In this document: positions 1 through 8,907 of the stretch, piece after piece | How positions within the stretch are numbered: position 1 is the first letter of the stretch | How the letters are laid out: each line of letters starts with the position of its first letter | From: Lentisalinibacter orientalis | GTDB taxonomy: Bacteria; Pseudomonadota; Gammaproteobacteria; Steroidobacterales; Woeseiaceae | Direction of reading: 5' to 3' | DNA length: 64,000 nucleotides | NCBI RefSeq assembly: GCF_040706535.1 | Contig: NZ_JAPDRJ010000001.1 | Coordinates: forward strand, 1,612,001-1,676,000 | Made by a program: the position numbers and the translations under genes | Notes under the pieces: model-generated | The model's database searches: none | Seen by the model: the letters and a program-made list of their open reading frames with translations, nothing else | What the model was told of the DNA's origin: nothing

Positions 1-866
1 TGGCCGGGCTCGCCCGCCCGGACATCGGCGTGGTCACCAATGCCGGGTCCGCCCACCTGGAGGGACTCGGCAGCATCGAGGGCGTGGCCCGCACGAAGGG
101 CGAGCTGTTCCAGGCGCTGGGGCCTGAAGCCACCGCCGTGATCAACGCCGACGATCCCTGGTGCGGGCTGTGGGAGGCCATGGCCGGCCCGGCGCAGGTG
201 GTGACCTTCGGCATCCGCAACGACGCCGACGTCAGTGCCAGGGACGTCCGGCCGACGGCGGACGGCAGCCGGTTCCTGCTGGCCGCCGGCGACGAGTCGG
301 TGGAGGTCGAGCTGCCGCTGCCGGGCGAGCACAACGTCATGAACGCCTGCTGCGCGGCGGCGGCGGCCATGGCGGCCGGCGTGCCGCTGCGCCGGGCCGC
401 CGAGCGCCTGGCCGCGGCCCGCCACGTGAGCGGGCGCATGACCCGCCGGGCGGCGCCCGGCGGCGCGGTGATCTGGGACGATACCTACAACGCCAACCCC
501 ACGTCGCTGGCGGCCGGCGCGCGTGCGGTGGTCGCCGGCGGCGGACGGGCCTGGGCGGTCGTCGGCGACATGCTGGAACTGGGCGAGCAGACGGCCGCCA
601 TCCACGAGGCGGCCGGCGCCGATCTGCGCAGCGCCGGCATCGAGCGGGTGTACTGCCTCGGCGAGCTGGCGCGCCACCTCGCCGAAGGCTTCGGCAGCGG
701 CGCGCGCTGGTTCGGCAGCGCCGACGAACTGATCGCGGCGCTGCGCGCCGATCTCACGGCAGAAGTCGGCGTGCTGGTGAAGGGCTCCCGGGGGATGCGC
801 ATGGAGCGCATCGCCGACGCGCTCGTAAACGCGGAGCCGGGCGCGGCTGCAGGCGGGGAGGGCTGA
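1..866 (+). CDS. murF: UDP-N-acetylmuramoyl-tripeptide--D-Ala-D-Ala ligase MurF (5' truncated)
   Basis: MurF adds D-Ala-D-Ala to the UDP-MurNAc-tripeptide, the last cytoplasmic step in making the peptidoglycan precursor. The reading frame is already open at base 3, so the start and the ATP-binding P-loop lie left of the window; about 287 C-terminal residues are present. Visible family marks are the NAGSAHLEGLGS stretch of the Mur ligase central domain, a LPLPGEHNVMNAC segment (the usual HN-x-x-N region) and WDDTYNANPTS at the start of the C-terminal domain. mraY follows one base after the stop, the normal dcw order. Identity is secure; only the 5' end is missing. Confidence 0.95.
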   Translation, partial: AGLARPDIGVVTNAGSAHLEGLGSIEGVARTKGELFQALGPEATAVINADDPWCGLWEAMAGPAQVVTFGIRNDADVSARDVRPTADGSRFLLAAGDESVEVELPLPGEHNVMNACCAAAAAMAAGVPLRRAAERLAAARHVSGRMTRRAAPGGAVIWDDTYNANPTSLAAGARAVVAGGGRAWAVVGDMLELGEQTAAIHEAAGADLRSAGIERVYCLGELARHLAEGFGSGARWFGSADELIAALRADLTAEVGVLVKGSRGMRMERIADALVNAEPGAAAGGEG

Positions 867-867
867 C

Positions 868-1950
868 GTGCTGCTCTGGCTCACCGAATACCTGACCCGC
901 TTCGAGACGGGCTTCAACGTCTTCAGCTATCTGACGATGCGCGCGATCCTGGGCGCGCTCACGGCGCTGGTGATCTGCTTCGTGGTGGGCCCCTACATGA
1001 TCGCCCGCCTGTCGCTGCGCCAGATCGGCCAGACGGTGCGCGACGACGGTCCGGCCACCCATCTGCTGAAGGCGGGCACGCCCACCATGGGCGGCGCGCT
1101 GATCCTGATCGCCATCGCCATCAGCACGCTGCTCTGGGCGGATCTCTCGAATCGGTTCGTGTGGGTGGTGCTGCTGGTCACCCTCGCGTTCGGCGGCATC
1201 GGCTTCGTGGACGACTACAAGAAGCTGATCCTGAAGGATCCCACCGGCCTCGCGCCGCGCTTCAAGCTGCTGTGGCAGTCCGTGTTCGCCGTCGGCGCCG
1301 CGGTGTTCCTGTACGTGACTGCCGTGGATCCGGTGGAGACCTCGCTGCTGATTCCGTTCCTGAAGGACGTGGCGATCCCGCTCGGGGCGGCGCAGATGGT
1401 GGTCACGTATTTCTACATCGTCGGTTTCAGCAACGCGGTCAACCTGACCGATGGCCTCGACGGCCTCGCCATCATGCCTTCCGTGCTGGTCGGCGGCGCG
1501 CTGGGCGTGTTCGCCTACGTGACCGGCAACGTGAATTTCTCCGAGTACCTCGGCATCCCCTACGTCGCCGGCACCGGCGAAATCCTGGTGTTCTGCGCGG
1601 CGCTGGCCGGCGCGGGCCTCGGCTTCCTCTGGTTCAACACCTACCCGGCGCAGGTGTTCATGGGCGACATCGGCGCGCTGGCTCTGGGTGCCGCGCTCGG
1701 CACCGTCGCGGTGGTCACCCGCCAGGAGCTGATCCTGGCCGTGATGGGCGGCGTGTTCGTCGTCGAGACGGTCTCGGTCATGATGCAGGTGGTCTCCTAC
1801 AAGCTCACCGGCCGGCGCATCTTCCGCATGGCGCCGCTGCACCATCACTTCGAACTGAAGGGGTGGGCGGAGCCGAAAGTCATCGTCCGGTTCTGGATCA
1901 TCACCGTGGTGCTGGTCCTGATCGGCCTGTCGAGTCTGAAGATCCGATGA
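868..1950 (+). CDS. mraY: Phospho-N-acetylmuramoyl-pentapeptide-transferase MraY
   Basis: MraY is the polytopic inner-membrane enzyme that moves phospho-MurNAc-pentapeptide onto undecaprenyl phosphate, forming lipid I. The 360-residue length is exactly that expected. Diagnostic segments are DDYKK near residue 115 (aspartate-rich active site), NLTDGLDGLA near residue 190 and the HHHFELKGW motif near residue 325, with about ten hydrophobic segments. A GTG start at 868 sits directly after the murF stop. The stop overlaps the murD start in an ATGA, suggesting translational coupling. Confidence 0.97.
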   Translation: MLLWLTEYLTRFETGFNVFSYLTMRAILGALTALVICFVVGPYMIARLSLRQIGQTVRDDGPATHLLKAGTPTMGGALILIAIAISTLLWADLSNRFVWVVLLVTLAFGGIGFVDDYKKLILKDPTGLAPRFKLLWQSVFAVGAAVFLYVTAVDPVETSLLIPFLKDVAIPLGAAQMVVTYFYIVGFSNAVNLTDGLDGLAIMPSVLVGGALGVFAYVTGNVNFSEYLGIPYVAGTGEILVFCAALAGAGLGFLWFNTYPAQVFMGDIGALALGAALGTVAVVTRQELILAVMGGVFVVETVSVMMQVVSYKLTGRRIFRMAPLHHHFELKGWAEPKVIVRFWIITVVLVLIGLSSLKIR

Positions 1951-3329
1951 TGGGCTACGCCGACAGCAAACCGCTCTACGCGCGGGACGAGGCCAGCGGC
2001 AGCGGCAGCGCCGTGGCGACGCTGGTGCTCGGCGCGGGCGCCACCGGCCAGTCGGTGGCACGCTGGCTGGCCCGGCGCGGCCTCACCGCGCGCTTCGCCG
2101 ACAGCCGCCCGGCGCCGGCCGGGGCCGAGGTGCTGCGCTCGGTGCTGCCCCGGGCCGAGATCCACACCGGTTCGTTCGACACAGCGCTGCTGCAGGGCGT
2201 GGACCGGCTGGTCGTCTCGCCGGGCATCCGGGACTCCGAGCCGCTGCTCGAGGCCGCCCGCGAGCGCGGCCTGCCGGTGCTCTCCGATATCGACCTGTTC
2301 GTGCAGGAGGCCGAGGCGCCCATCGCCGCGGTGACCGGTTCCAACGGCAAGAGCACGGTGGTCTCCCTGCTGGCCGCCCTGTGCGAGGGTGCCGGCGTGA
2401 AGGCGCTGGCCGGCGGCAACCTGGGCACGCCGGCGCTGGACCTGCTGGACGAGCCCCGGCCCGACTACTATGTGCTGGAGCTCTCCAGCTTCCAGCTGCA
2501 GCGCACCGCCCGGCTGCCGGCGCGGGTGGCGACCGTGCTGAACCTGAGCGCCGACCATCTGGACTGGCACGGCACCATGGACGCCTACGCCCGGGCCAAA
2601 TACCGCATCTACCGCGACGCCGACATGGCCGTGACGAACCGGGCGGAGGCACCGCCCGCAGGCGTCGACCTGCCGGAGCGGCGCATCAGCTTCGGCGACG
2701 ACGCGCCGGCCGCGGGCCAGTACGGCCTGCGCGAGGCCGCCGGCGAGTGGTGGCTGGCGCGGGGCGAGGAAGAGCTGCTGCCGGCCGGCGCGCTGCATCT
2801 GTGCGGCCGGCACAACTGGCTGAATACCCTCGCCGCGCTGGCGCTCGGCGAGGGCCTGGGGCTCGACATGGACGCCATGGTGGACGCGGCCATCGAGTTC
2901 CGCGGTCTGCCCCACCGCAGCGAGTTCATCGCCGAGCGGGACGGGGTCACCTGGATCAACGATTCCAAGGGCACCAATGTGGGCGCGGCCGTGGCGGCGG
3001 TGCAGGGCATCGAGACGCCCGTCGTGCTGATCGCCGGCGGCGACGCCAAGGGGGCCCGCTTCGACGCCCTGGCGGAAGCGCTGCGCGGACGGCTGCGCGC
3101 CGCCGTGCTGATCGGCCGGGACGCGCCGCGCCTCGCCGAGGCGCTGGGCCCGGTAGGGCCGGTGGAGACGGCCGCCGACATGCAGAGCGCCGTGGCCCGG
3201 GCGGCGGCGCTCGCCGAGCGCGGGGATACGGTCGTCCTGGCGCCCGCCTGCGCCAGCCTGGACATGTACGCGGATTACCGCGCGCGGGGCGATGCGTTCC
3301 GCGCCGCGGTGGAGGGGCTCGACCCGTGA
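1947..3329 (+). CDS. murD: UDP-N-acetylmuramoylalanine--D-glutamate ligase MurD
   Basis: MurD adds D-glutamate to UDP-MurNAc-L-Ala in the cytoplasm. The 460-residue frame has an N-terminal Rossmann-like UDP-binding region (LVLGAGATGQSVA), the ATP P-loop GSNGKSTVVSLL near residue 130, HLDWHGTMDAYARAK of the central domain and NDSKGTNVGA at the start of the C-terminal domain. Two adjacent ATGs (1947 and 1950) can serve as start; the first overlaps the mraY stop by four bases. The C-terminal ACASLDMYADYRARGDAF is typical of MurD. The ftsW GTG overlaps its stop. Confidence 0.96.
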   Translation: MMGYADSKPLYARDEASGSGSAVATLVLGAGATGQSVARWLARRGLTARFADSRPAPAGAEVLRSVLPRAEIHTGSFDTALLQGVDRLVVSPGIRDSEPLLEAARERGLPVLSDIDLFVQEAEAPIAAVTGSNGKSTVVSLLAALCEGAGVKALAGGNLGTPALDLLDEPRPDYYVLELSSFQLQRTARLPARVATVLNLSADHLDWHGTMDAYARAKYRIYRDADMAVTNRAEAPPAGVDLPERRISFGDDAPAAGQYGLREAAGEWWLARGEEELLPAGALHLCGRHNWLNTLAALALGEGLGLDMDAMVDAAIEFRGLPHRSEFIAERDGVTWINDSKGTNVGAAVAAVQGIETPVVLIAGGDAKGARFDALAEALRGRLRAAVLIGRDAPRLAEALGPVGPVETAADMQSAVARAAALAERGDTVVLAPACASLDMYADYRARGDAFRAAVEGLDP

Positions 3330-4522
3330 GCGCCGCCAGTTCCGCAGCCCTGCCGTTCCCGGTGCGTCTGATGCCGCAGCTGTCGCTGGATCCGGTGCTG
3401 GTGGCGCTGACGTCCACGCTGCTGCTCGGCGGCCTGGTCGTGCTCGCCTCGGCGTCCATCGCGGTGGCGGACGGCGGCGAAGTCGGCAGTTTCGCTTTCG
3501 TCTGGCGTCAGCTGCTGGCCATCGGCGTGGGTCTCGGCGCGGCGGTGTTCATGCTGTGCGTGCCGACGACGTTCTGGCAGCGCAGCGGCTTCCTGCTGGT
3601 GCTGCTGGCGCTGGCCCTGCTGGCGGTGGTGCTGATCCCGGGCGTCGGCCACGCGGTGAACGGCTCCACCCGCTGGCTGCGTGTGGGCAGCATCACCATC
3701 CAGGTGTCCGAGCCGGCGCGGCTGGCGGTCATCCTGTATCTGGCCGGCTACATCGTCCGCCGCGGCCAGGATCTCAGCAGCCACTTCGTCGGCTTCCTGA
3801 AGCCGATGGTGGTGATCAGCTTCGCCGCGGTGCTGCTGCTCGCGGAGCCCGACTTCGGCGCGGCCACGGTGCTGGTCGCCACGGCGCTCGCCATGCTGTT
3901 CATCGGCGGCGCGCGCATTCGGGACTTCCTGGTGTTCTTCGCCGCGGCCGTGGCCGCCCTGGCCACGCTGGCCGTCACCTCGCCGTACCGCATGCGTCGC
4001 CTCACCGCGTTCCTGAACCCCTGGGAGGATCCCTACGACAGCGGCTTCCAGCTCACCCAGTCGCTGATCGCCATCGGCCGCGGCGAGTGGTTCGGCGTGG
4101 GCCTCGGGGCGAGCGTGCAGAAGATGTTCTACCTGCCGGAGGCGCACACCGATTTCGTCTTCGCCGTGTTCGCCGAGGAGTTCGGCCTGCTGGGAGCGCT
4201 GGTGCTCATCGGGCTGTTCCTCGCCCTGGTGTGGCGCATCCTCGGCCTCGCCAGGAAGCTGGCCGAGGCCGGGCAGTGGTTCCAGGCCTATGCGGTATTC
4301 GGCTTCGGCATCTGGCTGGGGCTGCAGGCGTTCATCAACATCGGCGTGAACATGGGCCTGCTGCCGACCAAGGGTCTGCCGCTGCCGCTGGTGAGCTACG
4401 GCCGCAGCAGTCTCATCGTCACGCTCGCCGGCATCGGCTTCGTGCTCAGGGCCTGCCACGAACTCGCGGCCGCGCCGGTCAGCACCGGCCGCGGCCGGCG
4501 GCGCAAGAGGGCTTCGTCATGA
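3326..4522 (+). CDS. ftsW: Septal peptidoglycan glycosyltransferase FtsW (SEDS family)
   Basis: FtsW is the multi-pass SEDS protein that polymerises lipid II at the division septum together with FtsI. The 398-residue frame begins with GTG overlapping the murD stop; an ATG at 3371 is an alternative. It shows about ten hydrophobic segments, the SEDS stretch SGFQLTQSLIAIGRGEWFG and the conserved NMGLLPTKGLPLPLVSYG near the C-terminus. The usual SYGGSS reads SYGRSS here, one glycine-to-arginine change. The C-terminus is a basic cytoplasmic tail. murG overlaps the stop by four bases. Confidence 0.96.
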   Translation: MSAASSAALPFPVRLMPQLSLDPVLVALTSTLLLGGLVVLASASIAVADGGEVGSFAFVWRQLLAIGVGLGAAVFMLCVPTTFWQRSGFLLVLLALALLAVVLIPGVGHAVNGSTRWLRVGSITIQVSEPARLAVILYLAGYIVRRGQDLSSHFVGFLKPMVVISFAAVLLLAEPDFGAATVLVATALAMLFIGGARIRDFLVFFAAAVAALATLAVTSPYRMRRLTAFLNPWEDPYDSGFQLTQSLIAIGRGEWFGVGLGASVQKMFYLPEAHTDFVFAVFAEEFGLLGALVLIGLFLALVWRILGLARKLAEAGQWFQAYAVFGFGIWLGLQAFINIGVNMGLLPTKGLPLPLVSYGRSSLIVTLAGIGFVLRACHELAAAPVSTGRGRRRKRASS

Positions 4523-5607
4523 GTGCGCGGCCCATCCTGATCATGGCAGGCGGCACCGGCGGCCACGTTTACCCGGCGCTGGCGGTCGCGGACGCTCTGC
4601 GGGAAAGCGCCCGCGAGGTGGTGTGGCTGGGCACCCGCCGGGGGCTCGAGGCGCGGGTGGTGCCCGCCGCCGGCATCGAGATCGAGTGGATCGGTATCTC
4701 CGGCCTGCGCGGCAAGGGCCTCGTGACCCGGCTGCTGGCACCGTTCCGCCTGGCCGTCGCACTGGTGCAGTCGCTCCTCGTCATGATACGGCGGCGCCCG
4801 GCCGCGGTGCTCGGCATGGGCGGCTTCGTCAGCGGCCCCGGCGGCGTCGCCGCGTGGCTGACGCGCCGTCCGCTGATCATCCACGAACAGAACGCGGTCC
4901 CAGGACTGACGAACCGACTTCTGGCTGGCTTAGCCCGGGTTGTGCTGCAAGCCTTCCCGGGCAGCTTTTCCAGCCGCATTCCGGCGCAGACGGTAGGTAA
5001 TCCGGTGCGCCGCGACATCGCCGCGCTGCCGCCGCCCGCCGAGCGCCTGCGCGGGCGCGCCGGCCCCCTGCGGTTGCTGGTGCTTGGCGGCAGCCAGGGC
5101 GCCCTGGCGCTGAACCGCCTGCTGCCCTTCGCCGTCGCCGCGCTGCCCTCCGGGATCCGGCCCGAGGTACGCCACCAGGCCGGGGAGCGGACGCTGGACG
5201 CCGCCCGGGAGGCGTACGGGGTCGCGGGGGTGGATGCCGAGATCGCCCCGTTCATCGAGGACATGGCCGCGGCCTACGCCTGGGCCGATCTGGTGGTCTG
5301 TCGGGCCGGCGCGCTCACCGTCTCCGAAGTGGCGATGGCGGGACTGCCTGCCGTGTTCGTCCCGTTCCCGGCGGCGGTGGACGACCACCAGACCGCCAAC
5401 GCCGCCGTACTGGTGGAGGCGGGAGCGGCGCTGGTCGTGCAGGAGCGCGACCTCACGCCGGAGCGCCTGGCCGCCGCCATCGAAGAGTTGGGCGGCGACC
5501 GGGAGGCGCTGCTGGTGCGGGCGGAGCGGGCCCGCGCAACGGCGGCGCCCCGGGCGCTCGCGACGATCACCGAACTCTGCCTCGCGGCGGCGGGAGGTGC
5601 CCGATGA
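4519..5607 (+). CDS. murG: UDP-GlcNAc--lipid I GlcNAc transferase MurG
   Basis: MurG, a peripheral GT28 glycosyltransferase, converts lipid I to lipid II on the inner face of the membrane. The 362-residue frame starts MSARPILIMAGGTGGHVYPA, carrying the glycine-rich GGTGGH loop. Other family marks are HEQNAVPGLTN, the second glycine-rich loop LGGSQGALALN near residue 195 and the UDP-GlcNAc-binding end VDDHQTANA near residue 290. ATG at 4519 overlaps the ftsW stop; the murC ATG overlaps the murG stop, again as ATGA. Confidence 0.97.
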   Translation: MSARPILIMAGGTGGHVYPALAVADALRESAREVVWLGTRRGLEARVVPAAGIEIEWIGISGLRGKGLVTRLLAPFRLAVALVQSLLVMIRRRPAAVLGMGGFVSGPGGVAAWLTRRPLIIHEQNAVPGLTNRLLAGLARVVLQAFPGSFSSRIPAQTVGNPVRRDIAALPPPAERLRGRAGPLRLLVLGGSQGALALNRLLPFAVAALPSGIRPEVRHQAGERTLDAAREAYGVAGVDAEIAPFIEDMAAAYAWADLVVCRAGALTVSEVAMAGLPAVFVPFPAAVDDHQTANAAVLVEAGAALVVQERDLTPERLAAAIEELGGDREALLVRAERARATAAPRALATITELCLAAAGGAR

Positions 5608-7031
5608 TCGATCGCATGCGCAGGGTGCATCTCATCCACTTCGTGGGCATCGGCGGCACGGGCATGAGCGGCATCGCCGAGGTGCTGCTGAACCAGGGCT
5701 ATCAGGTGCGCGGCTCGGACCTGCGCGCCAACGCCGTCACCCGCCGTCTCGAGCGCCTGGGCGCGGATGTGCGCATCGGCCACGACCCGGCCCACGTGGC
5801 AGGGGTGGACGTGGTGGTGATCTCCAGCGCGGTGACGCCGGACAACCCGGAGGTGCTGGCCGCTCAGGAGCGCCGCTGCCCCGTGGTGCAGCGCGCCGAG
5901 ATGCTGGGCGAGCTGATGCGTTTCAGCCGCCGTTCGATCGCCGTGGCCGGCACTCACGGCAAGACCACCACCACCAGCCTGATCGCGAGCGTTCTCGCCG
6001 AGGGCGGTCTCGATCCCACCTTCGTCATCGGCGGCCGCCTGAAGAGCGCGGATGCCAACGCGCGGCTCGGCGCCGGCGACTACCTGGTGGCCGAGGCCGA
6101 CGAGAGCGACGCCTCGTTCCTGCACCTGCAGCCGATGATGGCGGTGGTCACGAACATCGATGCCGACCACATGGAGACCTACGAGGGCGACCTGCGGCGG
6201 CTGCATCAGAGTTTCGTCGCCTTCCTGCACAACCTGCCGTTCTACGGCGTCGCCTTCGTCTGCCTGGACGACGAGGGCGTGCGCGGCATCCTGCCCGACA
6301 TCGGCCGCGCTGCCGTCACCTACGGAACGGTGGAGGACGCGGACGTGCGCGCCACCGACATCCGCTTCGACGAATCCGGCAGCCGCTTCCGGGTCAGCCG
6401 GCCCGGCGATGCGCCGGACCTGGACGTGCGCCTGTCCCTGCCGGGCACACACAACGTGCTGAACGCCCTGGCCGCGATTGCGGTGGCGCAGGACCTGGAA
6501 GTGGCCGACGACGCCGTGCTGGCGGCGCTGGCAGGTTTCGAGGGCATCGACCGCCGCTTCCAGGTGCACGACGGCGTCGCGACCCGCGCGGGCCGCATCA
6601 CGCTGGTGGACGACTACGGCCATCACCCCACCGAGGTGGCGGCCACGCTGGAGGCGGCGCGCCAGCGCTGGCCGTCGCGGCGGCTCGTGCTCGTCTTCCA
6701 GCCGCATCGCTACACCCGCACCCGGGATCTGCTGGACGACTTCGCCGACGTGCTGTCGCGGGCCGACGCGTTGCTGCTGCTCGAGGTCTATGCCGCCGGC
6801 GAGACCCCCATCGCGGGCGCCGACGGCCGCGCCATCGCGCGGGCGGTGCGCAGCCGCGGCGCCGTCGAGCCCGTGTTCCTGGAGGATCTCGGTCGGCTGG
6901 CCGAGGTGCTGCCGGGCATGCTCCGCGACGGCGACGTCGTGCTCACCATGGGCGCCGGCGACATCGGCGCCGAGGCCGCAGCCCTGCCGGAGAAGCTGGC
7001 CGAAGGGCGACTGAGGAGCGTGAAGCCATGA
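5604..7031 (+). CDS. murC: UDP-N-acetylmuramate--L-alanine ligase MurC
   Basis: MurC adds the first L-alanine of the peptide stem to UDP-MurNAc. The 475-residue protein has an N-terminal nucleotide-binding fold (FVGIGGTGMSGIAEVL), the P-loop VAGTHGKTTTTSLI near residue 115, EADESDASFLHL and the C-terminal DDYGHHPTEVAATL. ATG 5604 overlaps the murG stop. A second ATG at 5616 (MRRVHLIHF) is possible. The 3' end overlaps murB by four bases. Confidence 0.97.
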   Translation: MIDRMRRVHLIHFVGIGGTGMSGIAEVLLNQGYQVRGSDLRANAVTRRLERLGADVRIGHDPAHVAGVDVVVISSAVTPDNPEVLAAQERRCPVVQRAEMLGELMRFSRRSIAVAGTHGKTTTTSLIASVLAEGGLDPTFVIGGRLKSADANARLGAGDYLVAEADESDASFLHLQPMMAVVTNIDADHMETYEGDLRRLHQSFVAFLHNLPFYGVAFVCLDDEGVRGILPDIGRAAVTYGTVEDADVRATDIRFDESGSRFRVSRPGDAPDLDVRLSLPGTHNVLNALAAIAVAQDLEVADDAVLAALAGFEGIDRRFQVHDGVATRAGRITLVDDYGHHPTEVAATLEAARQRWPSRRLVLVFQPHRYTRTRDLLDDFADVLSRADALLLLEVYAAGETPIAGADGRAIARAVRSRGAVEPVFLEDLGRLAEVLPGMLRDGDVVLTMGAGDIGAEAAALPEKLAEGRLRSVKP

Positions 7032-7924
7032 ACGCCGGGACGATGAGACAGCAGCCGGCCGGCGATCTGCGCCGTGACGAGCCCATGTCCCGTCACACCT
7101 CCTGGCGGGTCGGCGGGCCGGCGGACCTGTTCTTCCGGCCGGCCAGCGTGGCCGACCTGGCTGCCTTCCTGCGCGAGCTCGATCCGGCGACGCCGGTGCA
7201 CTGGGTGGGTCTCGGCAGCAACCTGCTGGTGCGCGACGGCGGCATCCGCGGGGCGGTCATCGCCACCACCGGCTTGCTCTCCGCGCTCGAGCGAGAGGGC
7301 GAGACCGGCGTGCGCGCGGAAGCCGGCGTGCCCTGCACCCGGCTCGCACGGCGCTGCGCCCGCTGGGGTCTCGGCCCCAGCGCCTGGTTCTCTGGCATAC
7401 CGGGCACCGTCGGCGGCGCACTCACCATGAACGCCGGCGCCTTCGGCGGGGAGACCTGGGACCGGGTGGTGCACGTCGAGACCCTGTCCCGGGGCGGCGA
7501 GCTGCGCGAGCGCACGCCCGACGACTACGAGATCGGCTACCGCAGCGTGCGCGGCCCCGCTGACGAATGGTTCATCGCGGCGCACTTCCACTTCGAGCCG
7601 GAAAGCGAGGCGAGCATCGAGCGCCTGAACGAACTGGTGGAACGGCGCAAGGCCACCCAGCCGATCGGCCTGCCGAGCTGCGGCTCCGTGTTCCGCAACC
7701 CGCCCGGCGACCACGCCGCCCGGCTGATCGAGGCCGCCGGGCTGAAGGGCCGGCGCATCGGCGGCGCCGTGGTCTCGGAGAAGCACGCGAACTTCATCAT
7801 CAACGACGGCGGCGCCACGGCCGCCGACATCGAGGCGCTGATCGACCTCGTGCAGGCCACCGTCGAGCGCGAGCACGGCGTCAAGCTGCGCCACGAAGTG
7901 CGCATTCTGGGGGAGGCCGCATGA
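7028..7924 (+). CDS. murB: UDP-N-acetylenolpyruvoylglucosamine reductase MurB
   Basis: MurB is the FAD/NADPH-dependent reductase that makes UDP-MurNAc. The 298-residue frame shows the FAD-binding GLGSNLLVRDGGIRG near residue 60, GIPGTVGGALTMNAGAFGG near residue 125, YRSVRG, and the type-I/II catalytic serine segment LPSCGSVFRNP near residue 218. The C-terminal HEVRILGE is standard. Short length without the long C-terminal extension suggests a type II-like MurB. The ATG overlaps the murC stop; ddlB overlaps the murB stop. Confidence 0.95.
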   Translation: MNAGTMRQQPAGDLRRDEPMSRHTSWRVGGPADLFFRPASVADLAAFLRELDPATPVHWVGLGSNLLVRDGGIRGAVIATTGLLSALEREGETGVRAEAGVPCTRLARRCARWGLGPSAWFSGIPGTVGGALTMNAGAFGGETWDRVVHVETLSRGGELRERTPDDYEIGYRSVRGPADEWFIAAHFHFEPESEASIERLNELVERRKATQPIGLPSCGSVFRNPPGDHAARLIEAAGLKGRRIGGAVVSEKHANFIINDGGATAADIEALIDLVQATVEREHGVKLRHEVRILGEAA

Positions 7925-8907
7925 GCGCCGCGGACGTGGTCAGGACCGTGCACGATGCCGCCGCCTTCGGCCGGGTGGCCGTGATGTACGGCGGCTCGTC
8001 GAGCGAGCGCGAGGTCTCGCTGCGCAGCGGGGCCGCCGTGCTGGCGGCGCTGCGCGAGGCGGGCGTGGACGCCGCCCCGTGGGATCCGGCGGAACGCCGC
8101 TACGCCGACTTCCTGACGGCGGGATTCGACCGGGTCTGGATTGCCCTGCACGGACCGGGCGGCGAGGACGGCACGCTGCAGGGGGCGCTGGAGTGGGCCG
8201 GGATTCCCTACACGGGCAGCGGCGTGATGGCCTCCGCGCTGGCCATGGACAAGGTGCGCAGCAAGATGCTGTTCTCGGCCGCCGGGCTGGCGACGCCGGC
8301 CTGGCGCACGGTGAGCGGAGAGGCCGGGCTGGAGGCCGCGCTCGCTGCCCTCGACCTGCCGCTGATTGTCAAGCCTGCGGGCCAGGGCTCCAGCGTCGGC
8401 ATGCGCCGCGTGGAGAGCCCGGCCGAACTCGCGGCGGCGTGGGCCGCCGCCGCGGACTACGACGACGAGGTGATTGTCGAGGAATGGGTGGACGGCGAGG
8501 AGTTCACGGTGGCCGTGCTGCAGGGGGCCGCGTTGCCGTCCATCCGCATCGAGACGCCAAGGGTCTTCTACGACTACGCGGCCAAGTACGAATCCGGCGA
8601 TACCCGCTATCACTGCCCCGGCACCGACGAGTCCGCCCTCGAGCAGGACCTGCATCGCCAGGCGCTGGCCGCCTTCCGGGCGCTGGGCTGCAGCGGCTGG
8701 GGCCGGGTGGACTTCATGGTGGGCGCCGACCGGGTGCCCCAGCTGCTCGAGATCAACACCGTGCCCGGCATGACCGGCCAGAGCCTGGTGCCCATGGCCG
8801 CCGCCGGGGCGGACATCGACTTCTCCACGCTGTGCTGGCGCATCCTCGAGACGAGTATGGCCGAGCTGCCGGCCGTGGAGACACGGAGGTCGGTCAATGG
8901 CACGTAA
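7921..8907 (+). CDS. ddlB: D-alanine--D-alanine ligase
   Basis: Ddl joins two D-alanines for the MurF step. The 328-residue protein has the ATP-grasp layout: an N-terminal VAVMYGGSSSEREVSLRSG, the D-Ala-binding HGPGGEDGTLQGALEW near residue 80, the KPAGQGSSVGMR phosphate loop near residue 155 and metal-binding LLEINTVPGMTGQSLVP near residue 280. The position between murB and ftsQ is the usual ddlB position. The 3' end overlaps ftsQ by 11 bases. Confidence 0.96.
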   Translation: MSAADVVRTVHDAAAFGRVAVMYGGSSSEREVSLRSGAAVLAALREAGVDAAPWDPAERRYADFLTAGFDRVWIALHGPGGEDGTLQGALEWAGIPYTGSGVMASALAMDKVRSKMLFSAAGLATPAWRTVSGEAGLEAALAALDLPLIVKPAGQGSSVGMRRVESPAELAAAWAAAADYDDEVIVEEWVDGEEFTVAVLQGAALPSIRIETPRVFYDYAAKYESGDTRYHCPGTDESALEQDLHRQALAAFRALGCSGWGRVDFMVGADRVPQLLEINTVPGMTGQSLVPMAAAGADIDFSTLCWRILETSMAELPAVETRRSVNGT

